In this document: piece by piece, positions 16,853 to 25,164 of the stretch
Layout of the letters: each line of letters begins with the position of its first letter
How positions within the stretch are numbered: the first letter of the stretch is position 1
Source: Streptomyces longisporoflavus
GTDB lineage: Bacteria; Actinomycetota; Actinomycetes; Streptomycetales; Streptomycetaceae
DNA: 64,000 nt
Assembly: GCF_014649775.1 (NCBI RefSeq)
Contig: NZ_BMTR01000016.1
Span: forward strand, 160,535-224,534
Direction: 5' to 3'
Program-made: the position numbers and the translations under genes
The notes under the pieces: generated by a model
The model's input: the letters and a program-made list of their open reading frames with translations, nothing else
What the model was told of the DNA's origin: nothing
Database searches by the model: none

Positions 16853-17977
16853 ATGCCTCGTTGGAAGGCGCTACCGGACGAGCTCGACCCGCAGGTCAGG
16901 GAGTTCGCCAGTCAGCTGCGCAGGCTCGTCGACCGAAGTGGCCTGAGCATCGCAGCGGTGTCCGACCGCACCGGGTACAGCAAGACGTCGTGGGAGCGCT
17001 ATCTGAACGGGCGGCTGCTCGCCCCGAAGGGTGCGATCGTCGCGCTCGCCGAGGTGACGGACACCAACCCCGTTCACCTCATCACCATGTGGGAGCTCGC
17101 CGAGCGCGCGTGGAGCCGCTCCGAGATGCGGCACGACATGACGATGCAGGCGATCCGGATCTCCCAGGCGCGGGCCGCGCTCGGCGAGCTGGGGTCGAAC
17201 CCGCCCAAGACCAACCCGCCCAAGACCAAGGGCAAGGGGAGCGGCGGCACGGCACGCAACGGCGCGCCCGGCGCGGGAGCGGGGGCCGGGTCCGGTGCCG
17301 GCGTCGGTTCCGCCGACCGGCCCGGCCGTGCGGGCGGCAGCGTCACCGGCGTCGCGGGCCCTCCGCCCACGGCCACGCCGCAGGCGCCCGGGTACGGACC
17401 CGCGGGCGGCGGCGACCCGGGTGTCGTCATGGCGCCGCCCGGCGCGCAGGGGCCCGGCCGCGGCGCGGACTCTCCCGACCGGCAGCGCCGGCGCAGGAAG
17501 CTGACGATGTTCCTCGCGGGTGTCGTCGGCGCGCTCGTCGTCATAGCCGCCGCCGTCTTCCTGACGGACTTCGGCAAGGACGACAAGGGCGACGAGAGCG
17601 CCAAGCCGCCGGCGTCGCCGAGCACCACCGACAAGGACCTGCCCGAGGGCGTCGAGTGCAGCGGCAAGAGCTGCACCGGCAAGGACCCCGAGTCCATGGG
17701 CTGCGGCGGCGAGTTGGCCACGACGACGACGCGCGCGACGGTCGGCAAGGCCCTGGTCGAGGTCCGCTACAGCAAGACGTGCGGTGCGGCCTGGGCGCGC
17801 ATCACGCAGGCGGCGCCGGGCGACAAGGTCACGATCACCGGCGAGGGCGCGGCCAAGCAGAACGGCACCGTGAACGCGGACTTCGACGCGTACACCCCGA
17901 TGGTGGCCGTCAAGGACGGTGCGACCGCGGAGGCGTGCGCCACGCTCAAGGCGGGTCAGACGGGCTGCACGAAGTAG
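16853..17977 (+). CDS. HTH - TM - DUF2690 extracytoplasmic domain protein
   Basis: ATG 16853 is preceded by GGGGGAG and gives 374 aa. Residues 10-85 are an XRE-like HTH (TGYSKTSWERYLNGR), then a Gly/Ala/Pro linker of about 110 residues, one TM helix at about 216-240 and an outside domain of about 130 residues. That domain carries six cysteines (CSGKSC, GCGG, TCG, ACA, GCTK) and matches DUF2690. The layout suggests a one-component membrane receptor: extracytoplasmic sensing and cytoplasmic DNA binding in one chain. That function is inference. A 12-bp hairpin follows. Confidence 0.85.
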   Translation: MPRWKALPDELDPQVREFASQLRRLVDRSGLSIAAVSDRTGYSKTSWERYLNGRLLAPKGAIVALAEVTDTNPVHLITMWELAERAWSRSEMRHDMTMQAIRISQARAALGELGSNPPKTNPPKTKGKGSGGTARNGAPGAGAGAGSGAGVGSADRPGRAGGSVTGVAGPPPTATPQAPGYGPAGGGDPGVVMAPPGAQGPGRGADSPDRQRRRRKLTMFLAGVVGALVVIAAAVFLTDFGKDDKGDESAKPPASPSTTDKDLPEGVECSGKSCTGKDPESMGCGGELATTTTRATVGKALVEVRYSKTCGAAWARITQAAPGDKVTITGEGAAKQNGTVNADFDAYTPMVAVKDGATAEACATLKAGQTGCTK

Positions 17978-18041
17978 ACGGAGCAGCCGCGCGGGCGGCT
18001 GCCCGGACCGGGCTTCAGGGGTGGCCCCGCCGGCGGGAGGT

Positions 18042-18076
18042 GGCGGCCACCACAGGGGGGGAGCGTGGTGGCCGCC
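18042..18076 (+). terminator. Hairpin terminator after the DUF2690 protein
   Basis: A 12-bp perfect stem GGCGGCCACCAC / GTGGTGGCCGCC with an 11-nt purine-rich loop. Confidence 0.75.
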
Positions 18077-18302
18077 CGGGGGTGTGACCACTCCCGTGGG
18101 GGTATTGGTGCGTGTGCCCGCACTTTGAAAAGACATGCCTGTCTCTTCCACAGATTTTTTCGCGGGACCTGAACGGGGTCTACGGGCCGCTTCCGGGCCG
18201 CCCCGGGGCCGCCTTCGGGCGGCGCGAACGGATCTCTGTGGGGTGGGCCACACCCTCCCGGGGTTCGGGGGTCGGCGGGGCGCGATAGCCTGGCGGCGGA
18301 TC

Positions 18303-18320
18303 TCTCTTGATGCCAAGAGA
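18303..18320. promoter_or_regulatory. Inverted repeat TCTCTTGATGCCAAGAGA in the mdh leader
   Basis: Seven-base arms (TCTCTTG and CAAGAGA) flank a 4-nt centre, about 95 bp before the mdh start. The shape fits an operator for a dimeric regulator. The regulator is not known from this window. Confidence 0.45.
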
Positions 18321-18413
18321 TCGATCATCGAGAGGCGATCGACGAGGGCGTCGGCAGGGGATCCAGCCCGAGGGGCAGGGCCCCCCACCGCCAGCTTTCT
18401 TACGGAGATCGCC

Positions 18414-19403
18414 ATGACCCGCACTCCCGTGAACGTCACCGTCACCGGCGCGGCCGGCCAGATCGGCTACGCGCTGCTCTTCCGCATCGCCTCCGGCCAC
18501 CTGCTCGGCGCGGACGTGCCGGTCAATCTGCGACTGCTCGAGATCACGCCGGCCCTGAAGGCCGCCGAGGGCACCGCCATGGAGCTCGACGACTGCGCCT
18601 TCCCGCTGCTTAACTCGATCGAGATCAGCGACGACCCGAACGTCGCCTTCGACGGCGCCAACGTCGCCCTCCTCGTCGGCGCCCGCCCCCGCACCAAGGG
18701 CATGGAGCGCGGCGACCTCCTGGAGGCCAACGGCGGCATCTTCAAGCCGCAGGGCAAGGCCATCAACGACAACGCCGCGGACGACATCAAGGTCCTCGTC
18801 GTGGGCAACCCGGCCAACACCAACGCGCTCATCGCGCAGGCCGCCGCCCCGGACGTACCGGCCGAGCGCTTCACCGCGATGACCCGCCTGGACCACAACC
18901 GCGCGCTGTCGCAGCTCGCGAAGAAGACGGGCAGCTCGGTCTCGGACATCAAGCGCCTGACCATCTGGGGCAACCACTCCGCCACCCAGTACCCCGACAT
19001 CTTCCACGCGGAGATCGCCGGCAAGAACGCCGCGGACGTCGTGAGCGACCAGTCCTGGCTCGCCGACGACTTCATCCCGACCGTCGCCAAGCGCGGCGCC
19101 GCGATCATCGAGGCCCGTGGCGCGTCCTCGGCCGCCTCCGCCGCCAACGCCGCCATCGACCACGTCCACACGTGGGTGAACGGCACGGCTGCCGGTGACT
19201 GGACCTCCATGGGTATCCCGTCCGACGGTTCGTACGGCGTTCCGGAGGGCCTCATCTCCTCCTTCCCCGTCACCACCAAGGACGGCAAGTACGAGATCGT
19301 CCAGGGTCTGGAGATCAACGAGTTCTCGCGCACGCGCATCGACGCGTCCGTCCAGGAGCTCACCGAGGAGCGCGAGGCGGTCCGCGGCCTCGGCCTCATC
19401 TAG
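18414..19403 (+). CDS. mdh: Malate dehydrogenase
   Basis: NAD-dependent malate/oxaloacetate interconversion in the TCA cycle. ATG 18414 after a GGAG site gives 329 aa, the size of the actinobacterial type. The N-terminal Rossmann motif is TGAAGQIGYALLFRI, the substrate loop contains ARPRTKGMERGDLL, and the catalytic histidine lies in WGNHSATQYPD (about residue 187). The gene is monocistronic, bounded by a hairpin on each side. Confidence 0.97.
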   Translation: MTRTPVNVTVTGAAGQIGYALLFRIASGHLLGADVPVNLRLLEITPALKAAEGTAMELDDCAFPLLNSIEISDDPNVAFDGANVALLVGARPRTKGMERGDLLEANGGIFKPQGKAINDNAADDIKVLVVGNPANTNALIAQAAAPDVPAERFTAMTRLDHNRALSQLAKKTGSSVSDIKRLTIWGNHSATQYPDIFHAEIAGKNAADVVSDQSWLADDFIPTVAKRGAAIIEARGASSAASAANAAIDHVHTWVNGTAAGDWTSMGIPSDGSYGVPEGLISSFPVTTKDGKYEIVQGLEINEFSRTRIDASVQELTEEREAVRGLGLI

Positions 19404-19439
19404 CAGGTCTGGCAGGTCTGGCAGGCCTGGCAGGACTGG
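19404..19439. repeat. Four 9-bp tandem repeats directly after the mdh stop
   Basis: CAGGTCTGG, CAGGTCTGG, CAGGCCTGG and CAGGACTGG follow without gaps, immediately after the stop codon. The last unit runs into the terminator stem. Likely replication slippage. Confidence 0.7.
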
Positions 19440-19464
19440 CGGGCTTCCTCCAGCAAGCCCGCCA
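19437..19464. terminator. Convergent terminator between mdh and the MFS gene
   Basis: A 10-bp stem TGGCGGGCTT / AAGCCCGCCA with an 8-nt loop, placed between two convergent stop codons. Confidence 0.7.
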
Positions 19465-19472
19465 CGTCCTCC

Positions 19473-21044
19473 TCACGTACGGCTCTGCTCGTACGCGCGT
19501 TCGTTCTCTTCGCCCCCGGCGGCCACTCGATCGGCAGCCGGGGGCGATGTGCGTCCGGCCCCGTATCCGGCGGTGACGAGCGCAGCCGCGGCCACCACCG
19601 CGAGCCCCACGATCCGCAGCGCCGCCGCCATCCCGGAGCCGAAGTCCTGGTGAGCGGCCAGGACCGTCCCCGTGACGGCCACCCCGAGCGCGGCCCCGAC
19701 CTCGCGGGCCGACGTCCCGAGCCCCGAGCCGAGCCCCGCCTGGTGCGGCGGCAGAGACGAGACGACGCCGAGGGTGAGCGCGGGCATCGACAGGCCCGTG
19801 CCCGTCGAGATGACGAGCAGCCAGCAGGTGTACGCCGCGTAGGGCGTGCCCGCGTCCGCCGTGGACGCGCCGAGCAGGCCGAGCCCGATCAGGAGCAGTC
19901 CGCCGCCCACCAGCGGCCGCGGCGACGCCGACCAGCGTGCGGCGAGCTTGGGCACGAGGACCATGCCGACGGTGAGCGGGATGATGGCAAGGCCCGCCCG
20001 GGCGGCGCCGTACCCCTTCACGTACTGCAGGTACTGCGAGTTGACGAAGAAGAGCGAGAAGAGGCCGAAGAAGGACGCGGCCGTGCCGAGGGATGCGGCG
20101 CGCAGCCGTCGCGACCGGAAGACCCGCGGATCGAGGAGCGGTGTGCGCGAGCGCAGGGCGTGTGCGGTGAACGCCCCGACGAGCGCGGCGCCGACCGCGA
20201 AGGCGGCGAGGATGCGCGCGGACGTCCAGCCGTACATGGGGCTCTCGATGATCCCGAAGAGCACCGCGAACAGGCCGCCGGTGAGGAGGACCGCGCCGAG
20301 CGGATCGACGGAGGCCCCGGCCGACGTCCGGGTACGGGGAGCCGTGCGCGCCACCGCCAGGGCGAGGAGCGCGGCGAGCGGCACCATCAGCCAGAACAGG
20401 GCGCGCCACGGCAGATACTGGCCGATCAGACCGCCGACCGCGTTGCCCGCGAAGCCGCCGAGCCCGGCGGCGAGCGCCCAGGACGCGACGACCCGCGGCC
20501 GCTGCCCCGGCGACGCGGTGCGCACCAGGATCGACATGGTCGCGGGCATGATCAGCGCGGCCCCCGCGCCGGAGACACCGCGCCCGGCGATCAGCTGGGC
20601 GGGCCCGGCGGCGAGCGCGCTGACCACGGCGCCCGCGGCGAACAGGCCGAGCCCGCAGAGCAGCGCACCCTTGCGTCCGTAGCGGTCGCCGAGGGCGCCG
20701 GCCGGGATGAGCAGCCCCGCGAAGACGATGACGTACGCGTCGACCGTCCACAGCAGCCCGCTCGCCGAGAGGCGCACGGAGGACGAACTCAGCTGGGGGA
20801 TGAGGAGGTTGATGGCGGCGACCATGCTCTGCGCGACCAGCACGCAGGCGCAGAGGGCGAGTTCGGCCGAGCGTGAGAGCTGACCCCGGTCGGGCTTCGG
20901 AGCGGGCTTTCGGGCAGGGGAGGGCAAGGCTCCTCCAAGGAGCGTCGTGAAGGGGTGTGGGAGGCCCGGCGGGTCCCCGTCGGGATGCCGGAGGCCCCGT
21001 CGTGAGGGCCCGGCGGGCTCTGTCACCGTAGGCTCGGCACTCAC
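19473..21044 (-). CDS. MFS drug:H+ exporter, DHA2 (14-TM, EmrB/QacA) family
   Basis: The 523-aa protein has a 60-residue Pro/Arg-rich cytoplasmic start and then about 14 hydrophobic segments. The motif-A loop between TM2 and TM3 is present (GDRYGRKGALLCG), and motif C-like GAGAALIMPATMS follows. TM14-type ends with GLAVVAAAALVTAGYG. Substrates cannot be deduced. A LysR regulator is divergently transcribed 32 bp away and probably controls it. Confidence 0.9.
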   Translation of the reverse strand: MSAEPTVTEPAGPSRRGLRHPDGDPPGLPHPFTTLLGGALPSPARKPAPKPDRGQLSRSAELALCACVLVAQSMVAAINLLIPQLSSSSVRLSASGLLWTVDAYVIVFAGLLIPAGALGDRYGRKGALLCGLGLFAAGAVVSALAAGPAQLIAGRGVSGAGAALIMPATMSILVRTASPGQRPRVVASWALAAGLGGFAGNAVGGLIGQYLPWRALFWLMVPLAALLALAVARTAPRTRTSAGASVDPLGAVLLTGGLFAVLFGIIESPMYGWTSARILAAFAVGAALVGAFTAHALRSRTPLLDPRVFRSRRLRAASLGTAASFFGLFSLFFVNSQYLQYVKGYGAARAGLAIIPLTVGMVLVPKLAARWSASPRPLVGGGLLLIGLGLLGASTADAGTPYAAYTCWLLVISTGTGLSMPALTLGVVSSLPPHQAGLGSGLGTSAREVGAALGVAVTGTVLAAHQDFGSGMAAALRIVGLAVVAAAALVTAGYGAGRTSPPAADRVAAGGEENERAYEQSRT

Positions 21045-21055
21045 CTGATCTCCAG

Positions 21056-21068
21056 TGCAACCTTTGCA
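21056..21068. promoter_or_regulatory. LysR-type operator TGCAA-N3-TTGCA
   Basis: A perfect 13-bp T-N11-A palindrome sits in the 32-bp gap between the MFS gene and the LysR gene, the classical place and form of an LTTR box. It would overlap both promoters. Confidence 0.65.
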
Positions 21069-21076
21069 AGGGATAT

Positions 21077-22012
21077 ATGCGCGTGACGCAATCCGAGCTG
21101 AGCGATCCCGGCAGGGGCCTCGACCTCAATCTCCTGCTCGCCCTCGACGTGCTGCTCGACGAGGAGAGCGTGTCGGGCGCCGCCCGCCGCCTCCATCTGT
21201 CCGAACCCGCGATGAGCCGCACCCTGGGCCGCATCCGCAAGGCCCTGGGCGACCCCGTCCTCGTACGGGCGGGCCGGCAGATGGTGCCGACCCCGCACGC
21301 GCTCGCCGTCCGGGCCGAGGTGAGCGCGGTGGTGGAGCGGGCGCGGGCCCTGTTCGCCGGGCCCGGCGCGAGCGACCTGCGCACCGTCTCCCGCACCCTC
21401 ACCGTCCTCGGGCACGACGCGATCGCCGCCGCCTACGGTCCCGCGCTGTTCGCCCGCGCCGCGCAAGAGGCGCCCGGCGTACGCATCCGCTTCCTCGGCG
21501 AGAGTCATGTGGACGCGCCCCTGCTGCGCGACGGCACCGCCGACCTGGAACTCGGCGTGATCGACACGACCGCGCCCGAGGTGCGGGTGGAGCGGCTGCG
21601 CGACGACCGGATGCTGGGTGTCGTGCGGCCCGGGCATCCGCTGCTGCGGGGCAGGCTGACCCCCGAGCGGTTCGCCGCCGCCGACCACGTCACGGTCTCG
21701 CGGAAGGGCAGACTGCACGGGCCGCTGGACACCGTCCTCGCCGAACGGGGCCTCACGCGGCGGGTGGTGGGCAGCATGGGGTCCTACCCCTCGTCGTTCT
21801 TCCTGCTGCTGCGCACGGATCTGGTGGGCCTCGCCGTCTCCTGGGCGCGGCCCCTGACGGACACCCTCGGCCTCGTCACCTTCGACGTCCCCCTTGACCT
21901 GCCGGTGCTTCCGCTGGGCATCGCCTGGCACCCGCGCCACGACGCGGATCCGGCTCACGCGTGGCTGCGCGGGTGTGTGCGGGAGGTGCTCGGCGCGCCC
22001 GCCGAGCGGTGA
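21077..22012 (+). CDS. LysR-family transcriptional regulator
   Basis: The 311-aa product has the LTTR winged HTH at residues 15-75 (LLALDVLLDEESVSGAARRL, then LHLSEPAMSRTLGRIRK) and a C-terminal periplasmic-binding-like effector domain. AAGGGATAT precedes the ATG at 21077; GTG 21083 is an alternative start. It most likely regulates the divergent exporter through the palindrome at 21056-21068. Confidence 0.92.
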   Translation: MRVTQSELSDPGRGLDLNLLLALDVLLDEESVSGAARRLHLSEPAMSRTLGRIRKALGDPVLVRAGRQMVPTPHALAVRAEVSAVVERARALFAGPGASDLRTVSRTLTVLGHDAIAAAYGPALFARAAQEAPGVRIRFLGESHVDAPLLRDGTADLELGVIDTTAPEVRVERLRDDRMLGVVRPGHPLLRGRLTPERFAAADHVTVSRKGRLHGPLDTVLAERGLTRRVVGSMGSYPSSFFLLLRTDLVGLAVSWARPLTDTLGLVTFDVPLDLPVLPLGIAWHPRHDADPAHAWLRGCVREVLGAPAER

Positions 22013-22130
22013 TCGTCACTCGTCCGAGCGCCGGGCATTCACTTATTCGAGGGGCATAGGCACCTTTGTGTGGCCACCGCACGCACCCTCCGTTACTCTC
22101 CAATTCCTCTTTGTGCAGACGGAGTTGGCC

Positions 22131-23948
22131 ATGGCAGGAAATACCGAGGCCACCAGACTGCTGTGCGCCGGCGTCCATCTGGACGCGGTGTTCCGCAGGC
22201 GGGTCGTCTCAGAACTCGTGGGCCACGCGGAGCGCCCCGTGGCGCCGCCGCTCGGCGCCGACGTGCTTCCGGTGCTCGCACACGCGCTGCGCGCCCGCCG
22301 CGAGGAACTGTTCACCGCGCTGCTCCTGGCGGCCGTATGGATCGGGTTCCTCGCCACCGACGCGGTGATGACCTGGGACTCCCTCGAAGACTCCAGGGGC
22401 GGTGAGTCGGGCGTATCCGGCGCGGATCTCGCGCTCCTTGCCTTCGACCCGGACGATCTCGCCGACTCGGGGCCCGACGGCACGTTCGGTGCCTTCGTGC
22501 CGGGCGGGTGGGCGATCGCGTACGCCGTGGTGGTCCTGCTTCTCTGGTTCGCCAGGGTCGTCTCGGGCCGGGGGACGGACGGCGGGACGCTGCGGCGGAT
22601 GGAGCTGCCCGCGCCGCTGGCCTGGCTGCGGCGCAGGATCGGCTGGCTGGTGACCGCCTTCGTGTGGTGGTGCGCCGCGTCGTACGCCTTCTCCGCGATC
22701 ACCGTGATCAGGGACACCCCGTACCCCGTGATCTTCCCGCTGCTCGTCGCGGCAGTGGTCTGGCGCCATCAGTTCCTGCGCAAGCGGACCCTGCGCACGC
22801 AGCTGGCCCGCCAGGCCTTCGCCGAGAGGCCGCAGCCCGGCATCCCGCGGCGGTTCTCCCGCATCGTCGACTGCATCCACCGCGAACAGAACGCGCCTCT
22901 CACGCTGTACGACGCGAACCGCCCCTTCGTCGGCGCGGGAAAGCCCCGCAAGCCGTGGTCGGTCGTCCTCGAACTCCAGCGCGCCGACACGGACCAGGAC
23001 GGCGGGGTGCCCTCTCAGCGCGCGTACGAACCGCTTGCCGCGCGCGAGGTCATCAAGATGATCGAGCCGCGCCTGAAGGATCTGCGCCGGTCCGCCGCCG
23101 CGACCAGCGTGGACCGGCTCCGGGACCTGGAAATCGAGGAGTTCGTCTATCTCCCCGCGGGCGCGGGCCGCGACGAGCAGCTCTACACCGGGCACGGGTA
23201 CGAGACCGCGGGGCTCTACGACGCCGGGCAGACCGCCCGGCATCTCGAACGGGCGGCGGGCGAGGGCGGCGAGGCGCGGCGGCACTTCCTGCGCATCCGG
23301 GTCGGCGCGTGGAACGAACAGGTCGTCGTCTCGCTCCTGGTCAGAGTGCACACCCAGGGCGGCATGCTGGTCCTCGAAGTGGTGCCGCACGTGCTCGGGC
23401 CGATCGTCCCCGAGTTCCGCGAGGTCGACACCATCGTGGCCGGCGAGCCGGAGGGCCCGGTCCGTGACGCCCTGCGGGCCTGCGTCGACGGCCCCGCGGT
23501 GGGCGTGGCGGTCGGCATCGCCGCCCTGCGCGCACTGCCCTCGCTGCTGCCCTCGTTCCGGCTCTGGCTGGCCCAGCCCGAAGCCGCGCCCGGCGGGCCG
23601 GCGCCCGCGCGCGCCCTGCGGTCCCTGTGCACGCGGCTCGGCATCGGCCGCCCCGCGCCACCGCCGCCGGACGCCCCGCTGATCAGCCTGCGGGAGCTGG
23701 CGAGCACCGACGAACTCTCGCTCTTCCAGGAGATGGACGTCGCTCGCTACGTCCGTACCCTCCAGGACCGCATCGGCGAGGGCGTACGCGACGCGCTGCG
23801 GGCCGGCGGCTTCCGCACGGACCGGCTCGAACAGAACATCACGCAGATCAACAACAGCGGGGTCTACATCACGGAGATGTCCGGCGGCGCCATCGCCACC
23901 GGCTCGCACGGCCAGGCCACACACACCACCGAGAGGAGCACGGCATGA
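22131..23948 (+). CDS. Four-TM membrane protein with large soluble domain and C-terminal Gly-rich motif
   Basis: ATG 22131 after CGGAG gives 605 aa. Hydrophobic segments lie at about 61-80, 125-143, 169-191 and 198-212. Residues 220-570 form a soluble domain with no motif I recognise (CIHREQNAPLTLYDANRPF near 245-263 looks conserved). Residues 578-596 (VYITEMSGGAIATGSHGQA) form a Gly-rich motif that recurs near the N-terminus of the next protein. The stop overlaps the next ATG by four bases. The arrangement suggests a membrane sensor that passes a signal to a small partner. This is inference. Confidence 0.75.
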   Translation: MAGNTEATRLLCAGVHLDAVFRRRVVSELVGHAERPVAPPLGADVLPVLAHALRARREELFTALLLAAVWIGFLATDAVMTWDSLEDSRGGESGVSGADLALLAFDPDDLADSGPDGTFGAFVPGGWAIAYAVVVLLLWFARVVSGRGTDGGTLRRMELPAPLAWLRRRIGWLVTAFVWWCAASYAFSAITVIRDTPYPVIFPLLVAAVVWRHQFLRKRTLRTQLARQAFAERPQPGIPRRFSRIVDCIHREQNAPLTLYDANRPFVGAGKPRKPWSVVLELQRADTDQDGGVPSQRAYEPLAAREVIKMIEPRLKDLRRSAAATSVDRLRDLEIEEFVYLPAGAGRDEQLYTGHGYETAGLYDAGQTARHLERAAGEGGEARRHFLRIRVGAWNEQVVVSLLVRVHTQGGMLVLEVVPHVLGPIVPEFREVDTIVAGEPEGPVRDALRACVDGPAVGVAVGIAALRALPSLLPSFRLWLAQPEAAPGGPAPARALRSLCTRLGIGRPAPPPPDAPLISLRELASTDELSLFQEMDVARYVRTLQDRIGEGVRDALRAGGFRTDRLEQNITQINNSGVYITEMSGGAIATGSHGQATHTTERSTA

Positions 23949-24325
23949 GCGGCGACGAGGACAGCGGCGGCGGTGCGCACGTCCAGATCGGTTCGATCAC
24001 CGGCGGCTCGCAGGCCTTCGGCGCGCACGGCAAGGCCGAGTCCACCAACCACACGGTGGTGGTGTCCGACCCGAAGCAGCAGGAGCTGCTCGGCCGGGTC
24101 AGGGCGCTGCGCGGCGAGTTGAGCCGGGCGGACGAGCTCACGGCCGCCGACGAGGCCCTCGACGCCGAACTGGGCGAGGTGGAGCGGGAGATCGGCCGCG
24201 TGGGGCACGGCGGCAGCGGACTGCTCGGCAGGCTCCGTACGCGCCTTGAGCAGTACGGCGCCGCCGCCGCGACAGCCGCGTCCGTGACGGCCGTTCTGCA
24301 GGCGATCGCCCAGATCACGGGCTGA
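23945..24325 (+). CDS. Small coiled-coil protein with N-terminal VQIG-type Gly-rich motif
   Basis: The 126-aa protein starts in an ATGA overlap. Residues 13-31 (VQIGSITGGSQAFGAHGKA) align with the C-terminal motif of the preceding protein with 9 of 19 identities (V, I, GG, A, G, HG, A). The first four residues fit the [IV]-Q-[IV]-G core of RHIM-type amyloid motifs. Residues 45-95 are charged and coiled-coil-like (ELLGRVRALRGELSRADEL), and the C-terminus is a hydrophobic Ala-rich helix (about 105-125) that may insert in a membrane. No enzyme motif. Family not recognised. Confidence 0.75.
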   Translation: MSGDEDSGGGAHVQIGSITGGSQAFGAHGKAESTNHTVVVSDPKQQELLGRVRALRGELSRADELTAADEALDAELGEVEREIGRVGHGGSGLLGRLRTRLEQYGAAAATAASVTAVLQAIAQITG

Positions 24326-24335
24326 GTGACGAGCG

Positions 24336-25106
24336 GTGCGCATCTTCGACGACGACCGCCAGGAGTGGGTCGGCCACGAGCAGGAGCAGCGGATCGCCGC
24401 GCTCCACGACCGGGACGCGGTGCACCAGGGCAAGGCCATGCGCGGTGTCGTTACCGTCCTCGCGCTGTGCGGCCTTGCCTTCGCCGTCTGGGCGCTCGGC
24501 TGGAAGGACGAGCCGGGGCCGACGGGGTATCTGACGGTGCACGAGCCCGTGCCCGGCGCCGACACGGGCACGGACGCCGAGGGCGGGGACACCGCGGCGC
24601 CCACCCCGGCGGGCGTGCCCCCCGCTCCGTACGAAGAGGTGTCCGACCAGGAGGGCTACCGCCTCGCCGTCCCGCGCGGCTGGATCCGTGACGCGGTCGC
24701 GGGCGAGGACTCCACCGTCGTCAATTACCGCAGCCCGCAGAGCGACCGGCGGTTGCAGGTGTACCGGGTGGCGGAGCCGTCACCGTACGAATCGCTGCGG
24801 ATCTGGCTGGACGCGGAAGGCAAGCCCGGCGGCTTCGACCAACTCGCCCCGCTGGAGCGCACGGACGACGGGGGCCGCCCCGCGGCGCGGCTGGACTACA
24901 CGGCCGACCGGTTCAAGGGGGAGCCGGACATCGGCACCTGGCACGTCATCGACCATCGCTTCGAGGCGGTGGACGGGAAGCTGTACGCCCTCGCGGTGTA
25001 CGGCTCCGACGCGGACGGCAGGGGCGACGAGGAGGAGTTCCTGAGCACCGCGCTCTCGTGGTTCTGCCCGCCGGAGGAGATCTGCCCCGAGCCTGGCACG
25101 CACTGA
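24336..25106 (+). CDS. Single-TM protein with extracytoplasmic domain
   Basis: GTG 24336, 10 bp after the previous stop, gives 256 aa. The N-terminal 35 residues are cytoplasmic (FDDDRQEWVGHEQEQRI), one TM helix covers about 38-56 (VVTVLALCGLAFAVWALGW), then a Thr/Pro/Ala linker and a soluble outer domain from about 105 (DQEGYRLAVPRGWIRDAV). That domain resembles the external region attached to some Streptomyces Ser/Thr kinases, but no kinase is present here. It is the third gene of the operon starting at 22131. Confidence 0.75.
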   Translation: MRIFDDDRQEWVGHEQEQRIAALHDRDAVHQGKAMRGVVTVLALCGLAFAVWALGWKDEPGPTGYLTVHEPVPGADTGTDAEGGDTAAPTPAGVPPAPYEEVSDQEGYRLAVPRGWIRDAVAGEDSTVVNYRSPQSDRRLQVYRVAEPSPYESLRIWLDAEGKPGGFDQLAPLERTDDGGRPAARLDYTADRFKGEPDIGTWHVIDHRFEAVDGKLYALAVYGSDADGRGDEEEFLSTALSWFCPPEEICPEPGTH

Positions 25107-25128
25107 CACGGCTGTACGCAGCTTGCCG

Positions 25129-25155
25129 TTGCGTATCTGCTCAGCAATGTAGTAC
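25129..25155 (+). promoter_or_regulatory. Candidate promoter of the small XRE gene, near-leaderless transcript
   Basis: TTGCGT (25129-25134) and TAGTAC (25150-25155) resemble -35 and -10 hexamers, with a short 15-bp spacer. The expected start of transcription is about 25162, three bases before the ATG. The stretch before the ATG (TTCTTATAC) lacks a ribosome site, which supports leaderless initiation. Confidence 0.35.
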
Positions 25156-25164
25156 TTCTTATAC

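Larger units (their letters stand above)
17978..18413. other. 436-bp intergenic region: terminator and mdh leader
   Basis: The left part carries the 18042-18076 hairpin. The rest is the mdh upstream region, including the inverted repeat at 18303-18320 and GGAG just before the mdh ATG. No gene was found; the mdh frame is open upstream to 18135 but lacks family similarity there. Confidence 0.55.

Noticed and set aside
15262..18087. 941-codon open frame on the plus strand
   Set aside because: It runs through a terminator, an antisense gene and two clear genes in another frame. The translation is Arg/Ala/Gly low complexity.
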